From positions 8,866,001-8,930,000 of the forward strand of contig CM059621.1 in assembly GCA_030435675.1 (NCBI GenBank): DNA of 64,000 bases. The letters run 5' to 3'. A program made the position numbers and the translations under genes. Shown one piece after another: positions 22,215-35,706 of this stretch. Origin of the DNA: Steinernema hermaphroditum (lineage: Eukaryota; Nematoda; Chromadorea; Rhabditida; Steinernematidae). Numbering within the stretch: position 1 is the stretch's first letter; every line of letters starts with the position of its first letter. The notes under the pieces are model-generated. The model ran no database searches. It was not told where the DNA came from and worked only from the letters and a program-made list of their open reading frames with translations.

Positions 22215-22801
22215 TAGAATGATGATGATTGTTGTGAGAATTATTTCCTTGAATTAAACGTTTGTTTGCGATTCGGTCTCTTGGAATGAGCATGTCAAGT
22301 GTGGTGCAAGGATTCGATCGTCCCATGAAGATGTGCAAAGAACTCCAAAGCGATAAAGTGGTTGAGCAGAGGTTACACGACAACAACGCGCAATGAAAGA
22401 TAGAATGATGATGTGATGATAGCCTTTCTTGTCGGCACACCTTGAGCAGACACTCCAGAAAGTGCATCATCGATCGACCTCTGAGTCTTGCATTTTACAG
22501 ACTGTCTAGCCGTCATGTTATTAGTTATTTTTTGTTCAGCCTGATTGGACTGGTCATTGCTGATTTCGGAGTGGGTCACGCTTCGGCACATATCCTGAGT
22601 CCCTGACCTCTCATATCAACAACTATAAACCTTGGAGTGGAACATCATCACTCGATATCTCTCTTTGCAGGCCTACTGGAACCGACCAACGATTATCTAT
22701 CAGGCCACACGACATACTCAACAACGCAAAACATCAACATGGATCATTTACTGATAGTTACCATTTACAAAATAGACAATGTGCGGTACTAGAGTATCGC
22801 T
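22215..22801. other. intergenic between convergent genes
   Basis: About 590 bp between the MALSU1 stop and the polyubiquitin stop. It contains ATGATGATG-type short repeats near 22220 and 22405 and no supported gene. An ATTAAA-like signal near 22254 could serve MALSU1. Confidence 0.4.
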
Positions 22802-24480
<1,679 letters not shown>

Positions 24481-24485
24481 TCTAT

Positions 24486-24612
24486 TTTTTTCCGAACTCC
24501 ACAAAAGCGATCAATCACCACGTGGTGGTACCCAGAATTTGCTCTAGCGCATTGAGCGAATTCTCGGTCTCACTGCGCGGTGATTGATCGCTTTTGTGGA
24601 GTTCGGAAAAAA
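24486..24612. repeat. 127-bp element with perfect 34-bp inverted repeats
   Basis: The left arm 24486-24519 and right arm 24579-24612 are exact reverse complements, ending in six T and six A. They flank a 59-nt loop. This is the size and form of a MITE or a snap-back element. No convincing target-site duplication is visible at the outer edges. Confidence 0.9.
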
Positions 24613-24669
24613 TCCCCTATATATAAACGGAGAACCGACGGGTCCGTTGGTTTGTTTGTGTGTGTGTGT

Positions 24670-24698
24670 TTTTCCGTAGAAAAACACGGAGAAAACAC
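24670..24698. repeat. 29-bp repeat, copy 1 (hairpin-forming)
   Basis: Identical over 29 bp to 27004-27032. It contains the short palindrome TTTTTCCGTAGAAAAA and follows a GTGTGTGT run. The preceding GGGTCC and TTTGTTTGTG words resemble the flank of copy 2, read in the opposite orientation. Confidence 0.85.
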
Positions 24699-24753
24699 AT
24701 TTCTGCAAACCGAAAATTTTGCAAAATCCGAAATTCCTCTTAAACATGCATTT

Positions 24754-24830
24754 TAAATTTCTGTAAATTCTGCAAATTATGTAAATTCTGCAATTTCTGC
24801 AAATTCTGTAAATTCTGCAAATTTTGCAAC
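24754..24830. repeat. degenerate tandem array of AAATTCTG(C/T)
   Basis: About eight imperfect 9-10 bp units of the form AAATTCTGCAAATTCTGT. It is a low-complexity AT-rich array next to other A/T-rich sequence up to about 24.93 kb. Confidence 0.8.
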
Positions 24831-25137
24831 ATAAAACATTGAATTTCTAACCGCACTTTCTTCAAAAAATCTTCAAAAATCTTCAAAATTTCTGAAAACC
24901 TGCAAAAACTGCAAAAGGTGGAAAACTTTTTCCCTATATGTTCGCTTTGTCAATCTCCACCATCTACACCATAGCTGTCTTGATGGTAATTTTTCTGGCA
25001 CTTCGAGATGGCAATGTGAAGTGATTTAGGAGCTTCCTATGGTATTAATTGTGTGATGGACGGTGACTGCCTTCAAGCACGTAGATCGTTAGGTCTTACT
25101 TACCGAACGCACCTATCGCTGTGTTCGTCACACATCG

Positions 25138-26005
25138 TAGCATAAGCTAATCTCAAAAAGACGGAACCGCCAAATCAGAAGTTCTCTTAACTCCAAAATT
25201 TCCAATAGGTTAAGTACCATAACAGGTGATAGAGACATGCAGCAGGTAGCTACCACTCACAGCTACTAAGCCTACATAGCGACTCTGCGAGCTCACTTCT
25301 ACTTTACGGAAACAGAGGCCAAATGATTAAAAAGAGCACACTTCAGGAATGGTGCCTCAGACCTCACATTTTCAAGTTGGCCCTCAGAATGGCTCTCCAT
25401 TTTGAGCTGAGAGATTCCTTTTTCACTATTTATCTAGCTCTCTCTCAGCTCTATCTAATCCTCACCTGTGTTCATCCACAACTAACGACATTAAAAAGGG
25501 CCAAATGTTGAAAAAACGACACTTGGATTTCCAAAGACTCCAACTACCCGAGGCTGTGTGTTTCCAATTCACCTCTACAATGGCTCTTTTTTTTCGTTTC
25601 ACTTTGCTTTTTACTCCACTTTTCGCGGGGCCCCTTCTCTTACAGTTTTAGGCCCCTTATTCAAACGTCTTGGGCCCTTGGCCCAAACCCATACTCCACA
25701 CACTGCACGAACGAGGAATTCAGATATTGCCGCTGATCTCAGCACATTGCAATGGTAAATAGTGAAATAAATCAGTTCTGCGTAGTCAAACAATCATTAC
25801 AAAAGTGGCCCATTTTGAGTGCTCCGACCCAATATCAGAACATAAGCAAATCTCAAAAAGATGGTCTTTTCGGATCTTTTTTCGGATTCCGATAAGATGT
25901 TCTGTTAACTCAAACGTTTCCAATTGGTAAAGTACCGTAAACGAAAATGGACACATGTAAGATGTGTATATAGCTCGCAGCTGCTATACACATAGCAACT
26001 CAACA
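25138..26005. repeat. diverged direct repeats in AT-rich island
   Basis: About 25138-25300 and 25838-26005 are diverged direct copies: both carry CATAAGC(T/A)AATCTCAAAAAGA, a TTAACTC(C/A)AAA stretch, AAGTACC, and a block ending in AGC(T/A)GCTA-like words. They are old copies of one family with no coding potential. Confidence 0.65.
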
Positions 26006-26385
26006 AGACCTTTGGATTCTCAAAAAGTACGACCCCACATTATTGAGTTAATTTTGCATCATAAAACATTCAATTATTTACTTCCAACTTTAAACTCGAA
26101 GTCCAACTTTAAACCGATAAATTTCCCCCATCTTCGCCACCTCCCTTACATATTTCCACCGTAATATGACCTATGTCTACATCTTAAGCGTTGTTAAGAT
26201 CTTAATTTGCGATCTTCTTACAGCTCTAAAAATATACGGAGCAAATGGGGCCGCGAAGCGGCCCCATTTGTACCGTATTGCTATATAAGAAGCAAAAAAG
26301 AAATCTCTAAGCTAAAAATGGAGAGCCATTCCGGTGGTCAGCTTGAAAATGTGAGGTCTCAGGCACCAAAGTGTGAAGTGTGACT
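25335..26385. repeat. inverted repeat pair flanking about 0.85 kb
   Basis: 25335-25437 and 26281-26385 are inverted copies of the same about 100-bp sequence; shared words include CCTCACATTTTCAAG and AATGGCTCTCCATTTT. Diverged but clear. The pair could fold back or mark the ends of a degraded composite element. Confidence 0.8.
26234..26278. repeat. 45-bp near-perfect palindrome with GAA triloop
   Basis: Arms 26234-26254 and 26258-26278 match at 19 of 21 positions around the triloop GAA, so the tip is GCGAAGC. That heptamer is known as an unusually stable DNA mini-hairpin. A GC-rich stem tip in an AT-rich flank is also the form of Helitron-like 3' hairpins, but no CTRR end follows. Confidence 0.85.
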
Positions 26386-26740
26386 TCTTCCATATATCCA
26401 TTTTTTGACATTCATTTCCATAAATTAAACGTGAGGTCGTGGAGACTGCAAACATGCCGAACAAAATGAATGTTCCATTTTCAATGCACCAACCCAATAT
26501 ATCAGGTTTAACTTTGTGATGATTGCCCTGTTGTCTACAGTATATTTGGTAAAGTTCACACTCGAGAATACAACACCATTATTAAAGTTTGCACTCCACG
26601 GTTAGTAAAACTATAACTCGACGATACCGTATCACTTCGCCGTCCTCCGGGAGGCTGCCCATGTCTACATGCGCTAATGTGCTCCGTTTGGTCTCAAATT
26701 TTGTACACACGTACAGAAACGAAAAGAAAACCGAAGTAAA

Positions 26741-26825
26741 TGACAACCCGCCGGCCGGCATCGAACCTGCGACCTCTCGGGCCCCAATTCTCCGAGCGAA
26801 AATACACTTCCGGGGGTGCCACACT
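26741..26825 (-). repeat. tRNA-like SINE fragment
   Basis: On the minus strand a B-box-like GGTTCGATGCC follows a D-arm-like GCTCGGAGAATTGG and CCCGAGAGGTC segment. The A/T-rich downstream tail fits a tRNA-derived SINE. It lacks a full tRNA cloverleaf and so is not called a tRNA. Confidence 0.55.
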
Positions 26826-26981
26826 TTAAATACGGGGCTTAGCTTCGTTTTTGTTTGTCTCTCTTACATTTTCCCCAACTTCTGACCGGGTTTAACATAC
26901 CTACGGTAGCCCGGCTCTCTTTCAGTCCCGATTTTCCGCCGTTTGTGTAGTTTTGACGGGGGGTAAGGCCCCGGCACACAA

Positions 26982-27115
26982 CAGCCCTGCGAAGCAGGGC
27001 TGGTTTTCCGTAGAAAAACACGGAGAAAACACCCACACAAAATAAGGACCCCGAGGGGAACCGAACCCGACACCACCCGCTTACAAACGGAGAACGTTCG
27101 AGCAATGAGCAACAC
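26982..27115 (-). repeat. tRNA-derived SINE-like element with hairpin tail
   Basis: Reading the minus strand from about 27115: TTGCTCATTGCTCGAAC is A-box-like, CCGTTTGTAAGCGG is anticodon-arm-like with a TGT triplet, and GGGTTCGGTTCC is B-box-like. Next come the 29-bp repeat (copy 2, 27004-27032) and a 9-bp hairpin with GAA loop (26982-27002). Stem mismatches argue for a tRNA(Thr)-derived retroposon or pseudogene. Confidence 0.6.
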
Positions 27116-27255
27116 AGACAGTTGAGACAGTAGCGCTCTACTTCCACTATGGCGCTGGTAGTGCTAGGTTTTCAGTTTTTTTTGCCCTTTCTCAGTGATT
27201 TTTTTTTGCCTATTTTGTAACCAGCAGAGATGTCGGTTCGAGTTTCCAGAAACTT

Positions 27256-27377
27256 TACAGTTTTTCGCTCACTTCAGCCATTTACATGAGCGCCCATCTT
27301 GCCGCCCGCAGGGCTACAGTTTTTTTTGGCCCCAACTTCAGACCTTTGCATGAGTGTCTGGCCGCCCACATGGCTAT
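27256..27377. repeat. two-copy direct repeat of about 61 bp
   Basis: 27256-27316 and 27316-27377 share TACAGTTTTT, ACTTCAG, TGCATGAG/TACATGAG, GCCGCCC and GGCTA in order. The copies are diverged and non-coding. Confidence 0.65.
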
Positions 27378-27399
27378 GGACTACCTGGCTTTTAGTACC

Positions 27400-30300
27400 T
27401 GGAGGGCGCGAATTCGCGCGCAGCCGCGTTTATAGACTATAACCGTTGAAAACAATTTAAATTTGTCCTTTTGTTCAAAATTTCGAGTTCTCAATACGAT
27501 TTTAGGGGGTGAATGCGAAGAAAAAAACACGAAAATTAGATCGAAGGTGAAGGAACAACACGAATAAGATGGTTTGGGGTTCGGTCATTATTTTTCCAAC
27601 AACAATCATTTTTCTTTGTGGAAAGGTCAAGAGAATTAGAGATTCGTTCCGGGTAGGCGCGTGCCTCCTTCACTTTCTTCTCTTCTCGAGCCTTTTGTAC
27701 GTGATTTCACATTGTTTCTTGTGCAATTAGGGCTTCCCGCAGTCCCTCAATCCTCCGAATTTTACTTCAGGGCTGCGCACTTGCAGCAGTAATTAAAGGG
27801 CGCCGGCAGTAATTACCTCCTTAAACTTCGACAATTACTTCTGAAAACGATTAGCTCCTCTTCAGGCGGTGCCGAGTGGCCCGATCTGATCTCGAGGCGT
27901 GCATTTCGCCGTTTGCCGACTGTTTACGCGCCGGCATAAACACTTCGGAATCGCAACACGGTCAAAACGCGTGCATCTCATAATTCGCCGCGAATTTGAT
28001 TTCGGAAGCCGTCTTCTGGCGCTGACGTCCCCAACGGAGTCGTAACGACTCGATTGTTCCCGGTCGTCCAAATGCGATTAGCGCGATTTACGATCCCCGT
28101 GTCCACATGTTGTGACACGTCCGGAGCCAAGGGTGGAAGGGTGCTTCGATGGAACGTCTTGAGGGGTCTTGTTTCAGTCCCTTGTACCCACGTTTCCTAA
28201 TTTATTATTACCAGAGATAGGGTGTCCACACGCCCGAATCGGTCTCTGGGTGTGACTCTGGCGCTATATCCACAAACATGTCACCTCCAATGGTGTTCTT
28301 GCGGGGGCGCCGTCGACTGGAAGGCAAACCTAGTTAGCCAGGCGGTTCACGACCTTCAGGGTTCGTTTCGCGGACGCGCTCGCACTTCTAGTCCTGCAAA
28401 GCCTTCGTTTAGAGAAGACAACGTTTGACAATCTTCGAAGTCTAAGCCCTTCATGGGAACTACTATTGCATAGATCAAATCTAACCAGATATTCTGTGTA
28501 ATAGATTAATGCTAATCTGGTCTTTCTACGCCTTGCAACGCTCTCCTTCTTCACCTCTTCGGCTCCCGGGGATCCATAGAAGCCATTTACCTCCACTTTT
28601 GCGGCGAAACCTCCACGTTTCCTCTAAACGATTTCGTCTCCATGTTCTAATTTCGGAAACGCGTTTCTCGATGATTTATGTGCTTTTTCGCTTTTGGGCT
28701 TCCTCGTCCTTTCTAGCTGGCAACCTTCGGAGCCCGTCAATGGCGCTTGCCGAAAAGTCTTCACGGAAATCACGGGATACCACTCCTCAGAACCCCCCTC
28801 CCCGACTCGTTTTCGATGGATCTAAATTGGGGCTAAATCGAACCTGCAGGGAATAATGTGCAAAAACTTCCGGCAGTTCCCTTGCAGAGAGTGCAAAATT
28901 ATGCGCCACCCTTAATTATGGGCTATTGAACGCTATAAATCCACGTCAACCTCGTTTCTCCTGAACCTAAAAGACCACAATTCGTACTCATTTGTGATGT
29001 TGCTGTGGTTTGCCAAGGAAGGTCGATGCGCTCTAGTTTCACTGTTTTTTTTTTGCTTCAGGCTTCTTCCTTCCAATGCACTCAAAACCTTGCTGCACCT
29101 CCGAAAATATACCTTTCGAGGCTTTCCTTTCGAAGTATTTTGCGCATTTTTGCCTTCCGAATGTCGTAAATCTGAGTTTATGACGGGAGACGTGTAATTT
29201 TGTGTTCGCTGCAACCGTCCTTTCGAAGCTCTTGACTTCTGCGAATTTTCCGTGATTGTTGTTTTTAAGAAGACGTTGTAGAAGATTCTGTTCGAATCTA
29301 CACTGGGGTGCTCAAAAGAAAATAGCGAATACAGACCGATCTCTCAATTGAACGAAAACGAAAATTTTCGTTTTGTCTTAAATGCCCTTTTCGGGCCACC
29401 CTGGCCGTCTCAGACATCTGGAAGGGTCCCATTCACATTCGCAGAACTGTCTGCAATGAAGGCCGAGGCTGTCTATAGAAGAACGCCCTTTTTTATTCGT
29501 TTATTTTAAAAGTGATTTATAAAATCCAGTAAACTCACCTCCTTACAGCTTTTGATCGTAGCACTCGGAATCGTCTCTTGAGAGATCAATCGAAGTCGTC
29601 CTCTTCTTGACCTCTTCACCACCACAACCTCTCACCCTTCCCACTTCCGTTTTTCTCTCCATTTCGCCCATTTCTGCTTGACCGCCGGGCCTAACCTGAT
29701 TAAAGTGTCAAAACAAGCCAGATTCCAAGCGTTGCCGCGCCTTCTGACGACGCTTGATTGACTCCCGCTCGCCTCCGCGGGCAGCAGAGCCCTCCGGAAC
29801 CCGTTAGGCCCCGAATCTCGTGGCCACGGTGGTGCAGATAATTAAGCGTGTTCTTCGAAAATATATTTCTCGCTCGTTTCTCCGTCTGTTTACACTGTGA
29901 AACGTCTCTTGCTCACTTTCAGGGAGGACCCTCGGCGCCTCCGCCTCAACGAGATTATCACCACTTACGGCGACTCGAAAACTGTCACTTCCAGGGGAAC
30001 GCCGTCGTCGCCGCGATGCTGGCGCCGTCGAGCACGAACGTCTCCCGACGACCCTCCGAGATGCTCGTTGACCCTCTCAGAGGTGAGCCCAGGGGAAAGC
30101 TCCACCAAGGGGCCACTGCAGAACTGTAGAAAACAAATGGGAGAGGAAGAGGATGGAGGGGAAGTAGAAGGCCTTCCGCTGGATGTCACTTCCTTTGACA
30201 GGCACCGAGAATCATTCCCGGCTAATTGATATTTTCTTCCCGTCCGTCTCCTCCGAGGAATCTCTCCAAATTGCCTACCGTCTCATGATATCACATACGA

Positions 30301-33300
30301 GCTTATATTCCGATCCCTGGGACAGATAGTGGTCGTAGGGTCTCTTCTCAATGGGTTAAGATGTGCCCGACCCTTTACGTCTCCAAACCAAACCTTTAAG
30401 GTGCATGTTTTTTTTCTGAGTACGACTGCACAAACAACTTAATTCAGAAGTGGCGCGCCGACGGGCGTTATATTTACACTTTCGCAATTAAAATTTGAGT
30501 TCACCTCAAGTTCAAAATGTCACTTAATTTCGAATTCGACCATTATCGCCCCATTAAACGCCCCACGTTTAACGCTTCAGGGCTGATCGGCCCGGGCTAA
30601 GGTGTCCTTCGTTTTCGGCCCTCTGGACGACCTCCGAAATGGGGATTATGAGTTCGAGATTAAATTTATTGTCTTCCGTTCGCGACGATCGATTTTTGCT
30701 AAACGCTCCAACGACGTTCGGAAGTGACTAATCTCCGGACACTTCCCGCAACTGTCCCTCTTCGGTCATTTTGTGCAGAGCGCGAGCGGACTCCCACAAT
30801 TCGATGAATAATTTCCGAGGGGAGCACAAATATTTGGACAGGGGAGCCTCCGGGGGGAAGCAGGTGGCGACGCTTCGTTAGAAGACGTTATTTATGAAGT
30901 GCCATGCATAGCCGATGCCGGGGATTCCGACCTCTCCCGATGGCGCCTCTTCCGATCGACGAACAGGCTAATTAGTGAGTACCGTACCCCTCTTTGACGT
31001 GTTGTTTACCGATCGGGAGCAGACCCCCTCCAAAGTTTCTCCATAGCACTATTAAAGACAATTTCCGCGTGTCCTCAAGCCTCATTTCCGACGGCCCTTC
31101 GTGCTCCTTTCTCGCCCCTCGCAATCCGATCATCAGCTATTCATGCCCATAATCGTCGTTTCACCGTCGTCGGATCACCCGCTTCCGAGGACTATGGCCC
31201 CCATACATCATTGCGGCGGCGCCCTCCCTCGTCCTCTGAATCCCCGAATTCCAATTAGGGACGCGCGGACCGGCTGCGCGCATAAAACAGAGCAAATCGG
31301 CTATCAGCGTATTAATCAAATAAATTGAGTCAAAACGTGCCTCTCACTCGCAATTTGGCCCTCGCAAGAGGGCCTTTATTTGTCCCATCCGATAAGCGGC
31401 GATAATCGCCGGGGGCGCCGCTCTGACCGCCCCAAGTCACCTTCGGAAGTCGTTTCGAGGTGACGGCCCAATTAATTATTAATTCTTTTCTTGTCCGAGC
31501 AGTCAGAAGACGATGTTTGGACAGGAATCGACGATGTGGGAAGGTGACTTCTCCCTTCGTGAGACGGTTTTATTGGCCATAGGGGGCGATTAAGTGTTGC
31601 AGGAAGGCGCCGATTCGGGGGAATCACTCAAAGGGCCGTCGACGTGTTCCTCTGCGGATCGGGCGCATCCCGGTCGTCCTCAAGTAGTTCGCTTTTGACT
31701 CGGATGACCTCCTCCCTGACGTGCCAAACGGCAAATGGAGCTGCTCGCTTGGATCTACTGGAGATGTTCCGCTTCTTTTTAGGCTTTATTAGTCAAAAGA
31801 AGTCTTTTGAGAATCTGTGTCTGAGACGTACAAAGAAGGGTTACCTTCCAATTAGTTCCTCCTGATGACTACCTTCCGAGCCACTAATTAGCATTCAGAG
31901 TTGCTCGTTGCCCACGGAGACCAGCTCCATCTCAAAGAGTTTGTCTCTAGGTGCTTGTAGGGAAGGAGCCATCCACTGATCATAGAGGCTTGCATCTGGC
32001 TCAGGACCTCATCGCTCCAAGAAGGACTCTTTGTGTCGCTAGGGGGTGAGTCGCCACTTCGGGAAGAGAACATAATTTAAATGTACATATTTTGTGCGTC
32101 CGGAGTTTAAGAGCATTGACCTCGGGACACCCCTAATCCAATACTCTATTCGCGTTCTTCTTAATTATATTTCGCGGCGCTTTCCGGGTGAAAGTCCGGA
32201 CGGCGGATGTTTCAAGATGCCCGGTGGAGTTGCACATCCCTTTTGCTAAGAATGGCGCTCCCTGGATGTGTCCAGAGGCACTTGAGTCGACGTCGTACCT
32301 GACAGTTTCTGCAACAGCCGTTCAATAAATTTTTGATCAGAGTCTCTGCGCCCTCCCAGAACTATCCTAGCGAACTCATTATCCTGAGTCATCCGAGTCA
32401 TTCTTCTAGAAGGCCAAAGAAAGCAGAGGTGATTCTGATGTCCAGGAATCACGGAAATCGTGCCTTCTTCCAATTGCAAACACCATCACGCGAGGGTAAT
32501 GTGCTCGACCTCACGGAAAAAGCGTTGGCTAAATGGTTATCCAACCGAAGAGACCCTTAATTCCGCTTGGATATCCAGTCTTGGACGTCCGCAGATCTCA
32601 CATCTGAGTCACCTTCCTGAGGTCGTCGGCCACGTCACCCCCGGTCTCCTCTCGACCCTCCTTTCCCACGCCCTTTCACGGCGAATCAGCGCCGTCTTCT
32701 TGTCAATCTCCTAAAAATAAAAGGCGGCGATAAATCGCTTTCTGCAAGCCGAACAAACTTTTTGAGTCCCCGCCGCCAGGAGGACTTCCACGCATGGTGC
32801 TTCCGTTTGCGGCGAACCTCGTTAGATTTATGACATCGACGACTTTATAATTCGCCTCCTGAGTTCCTCCTTCTCTGTTTTGACGATCCTCCCGTCGGGA
32901 TTATGGCGACCTTTCGACACACAAAGTCGGAATGACTAATGAGGAGGGGCCCTGGTTTGGACCGAGGACTGTGGCCTCTGAGGAGCCGGTAGCCCCTCGG
33001 AGAACTGCCGGAATTCCGGCCTCGTCCCCTCCTGTTTCCTTCGGATCTAATTAGAAAAAACATAAACCGCGGGCGCTGGGGGAGACGAGCGCATAAACTT
33101 GGTCCAAAACAACGTCCCCCTGCCCCTTTATGCAAATCTGCCCTTTGACCGTGCGGCCGCGCCTCAGGGGGAATCGCTGTGTTGACACGGGCCTGCGCAT
33201 GTTCGAGCGACGATTTAATTGAATTAATTAATGCCGCGATTTCTGCAGAATCCTCGCAACATTCTGTCCCGAGGACATCTGGGGCCCTCCCCGGGCACCT

Positions 33301-33640
33301 TCTTCTTCGCCGCAAATCACGAGATCGTTAACATAATTCCGGGTTTCGAGTAGCGCCGTAGAATTAATTTCTTCTTGTTGTCTGCCTTCTCCGCGCCACG
33401 ATCCGCGGATCTGCTCGAGTCGAAGTTAATGAAAACATAGCCCGCCCCTCCGGGGACCTTCTCCACCTTCGTCCTCTCCAATAGGCCCTCATTATTCGCC
33501 TCTAATTGTCAGATGTCACGTTCCTCTCCGAATAATTCGCCCCATGTGTTCCCTCAAAAACGCTCCTCGATAAACAATCGGCCGCTGATCAGACATACCG
33601 TAGTTGTCTTTCAGCTGGCGCCGTCTCGGGTGCTTCGTCG
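27400..33640. other. gene desert upstream of the Shaw channel
   Basis: About 6.2 kb with no supported exon on either strand. Open frames around 28.2-28.9, 29.8-30.2 and 32.3-33.3 kb lack splice structure and similarity. The DNA is mixed GC-rich and studded with AATTA/TAATTA cores (near 27790, 28911, 29840, 30966, 31465, 31885, 33048, 33215, 33360) and GGCGCC words. It probably holds cis-regulatory sequence or 5' non-coding exons of the channel gene. Confidence 0.45.
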
Positions 33641-35605
33641 ATGGAGGAGCGGATCGTTCTCAACGTCGGGGGAGTGCGGCATGAGACCTATCAGGCGACG
33701 CTCAAGAAGATCCCGGCGACGCGGCTTTCTAGGCTCACTCCGGCCCTGGCCAACTTCGACCCCCTCCTCAACGAGTACTTCTTCGACCGCCACCCCGGCG
33801 TTTTCGGCCAGGTGGGCGCACCCTTCGATTAGGACTGTCTACGCGCCTTTAGATTCTCAACTACTACCGCACGGGGAAGCTGCACTACCCAACCGATGTG
33901 TGTGGTCCGCTGTTCGAGGAGGAGCTCGAGTACTGGGGCCTCGACGCCAACCAGGTGGAGCCCTGCTGCTGGATGACCTACACGCAGCACAGGTAGAATA
34001 CTGTAGCTTGTGGGATTACTAGGGGAAGCTAGTTATCGGAGTGTAGTGGCCTCTGGCTTGGATCTCGTGGATTCTGAGAACAACGGGCCTTTAGAGACAC
34101 TCAGGACACGCTGGCGGTGCTGGATAGGCTGGACATGGACTCGAACAAGGAGGACGACCCGAAGCTGCGGGAAGAGGACGTGATGAAGAAGTTCGGCTGG
34201 GAAGAGGACTACTTCCGCGGCGACGTTACCGCCTGGATGAAGTACAAACCCAGGATATGGGCCCTCTTCGACGAGCCCTACTCCTCGCAGACGGCCAAGG
34301 TGTGTCCCCCTCGAGTGCCAGGTCCAATTGTCTTCAGTTCATCGCCGCCGTCAGCGTCTTCTTCATCGTCATCTCCATCCTCTCCTTCTGCCTCAAGACG
34401 CACCCGAGCTTCCGAATCGCCGTCATCACCGCGAGGAACTTCACCGTCGGGTCGAAGGACTACATAGGCGTGCAGCGCACCTCAACCGAACCCCACAGAG
34501 CGTTCTCCCAGGTGAGTCCTCCGTGTTTCCCCCTGGTTAGGGTGGTCCTCTGCTCGACTGGAAGGCCTTCCTCTTTGTGTTTTGATTGGAAAGTTCAGAT
34601 CGAGTTCATCTGCAACATCTGGTTCACTTTCGAGATCATCGTACGCTTCATCTTCTGCCCCTCCAAACTCCGATTTCTCAAATCTCCCATCAACAACATC
34701 GATCTTGTGAGTACCACCCTTCCGCCCGCTACCGTAACCCTGCAGGTGGCCACGTTGAGCTTCTACACGGACGCGGTCCTGGTGCGGCTTCTGGACGAGG
34801 ACGCGCCGAAGGACGTCGTCGAGTTCCTCTCGATGATCCGCATCCTGCGCCTCTTCAAACTCACTCAGCACCACCGCGGCCTTCAGATCCTCATCCACAC
34901 CTTCCGTGCCTCAGCGAAAGAGCTCATCTTGCTGGTGAGTCCCCTTAGATGCCCAGCTACCCGCCCTTCCAGGTATTCTTTCTCATTCTGGGTATTGTCA
35001 TTTTCGCCGCCCTCGTCTACTACGCCGAGAAGACGGAGGAGAATCCGGGGAACCAGTTCACCAGCATTCCCCTCGGCCTCTGGTGGGCGATCGTCACGAT
35101 GACTACTGTAGGATACGGGGACATGGTGCCCAGAACGTGAGTCGGCTACTTGGGCGCGGTTCCAGATTCTCCGCTTCAGGTACCTGGGACGCCTTGTGGG
35201 CAGCCTCTGCGCCGTGATGGGCGTGTTGACGATCGCGCTGCCGGTGCCGGTCATCGTCTCCAATTTCGCCATGTTCTACTCGCACACCCAAGCGCGCGAG
35301 AAGCTTCCCCGGAAGCGGCGGCGCGTGCTCCCCATCGAGCAGGTGAGGATGCACGTGCGGAGACACGCTCAGGTGATGGAGTCCCAAGTGACGCAGCGGA
35401 GAAACGCCATCGCCATGCTCAACCCCACAGGTACGAGGGCCCAGAGGCCGGCGAGGTAACGTGGAGATTTCAGACCATAGGAGCAGTCTTATCCGCGAAG
35501 AGAATTCGTCGAAGATGGCGCTCATCCGGACGGAGACGACGAAGAGCGGCAGCTCCAACTCCGACGAGGACCGTGAGGCCGCCGAAGTCAGAAGAAGACC
35601 TAACG
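33641..35605 (+). CDS. Shaw: Shaw/Kv3-type voltage-gated potassium channel, C-terminus open
   Basis: Nine exons: 33641-33811, 33853-33992, 34095-34299, 34338-34511, 34599-34706, 34746-34934, 34973-35136, 35180-35430 and 35474-35605, about 511 residues to the last supported splice donor. The T1 tetramerisation domain opens [17 protein letters not shown] and ends [11 protein letters not shown], the Shaw class zinc-binding form. S1 begins [16 protein letters not shown]4 is the low-charge Shaw type ([17 protein letters not shown]), where the last basic position of LTRH is Gln. The selectivity filter is TMTTVGYGD, and S6 has the gating motif PVPVIV. The post-S6 tail ([11 protein letters not shown]) matches insect Shaw. 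In neurons and muscle it would carry fast K+ current. A donor at 35606 (GTGAGT) suggests further exons; without splicing the frame runs to 35913 as unconserved sequence overlapping the neighbouring gene. Confidence 0.93.
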
Positions 35606-35706
35606 GTGAGTCGTTCCCTAGGGCGGAGGGGACAAGGTTAGGGGACGATGGTGCCAAGTTCAAAGCGAAACAACAATTTGTACAGAACATAGATTACGGT
35701 AACAAC

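Noticed and set aside
27043..27115. Functional tRNA-Thr gene
   Set aside because: A- and B-box-like sequences are present, but the anticodon stem has mismatches and the tail is retroposon-like, so it is called a SINE-like element.
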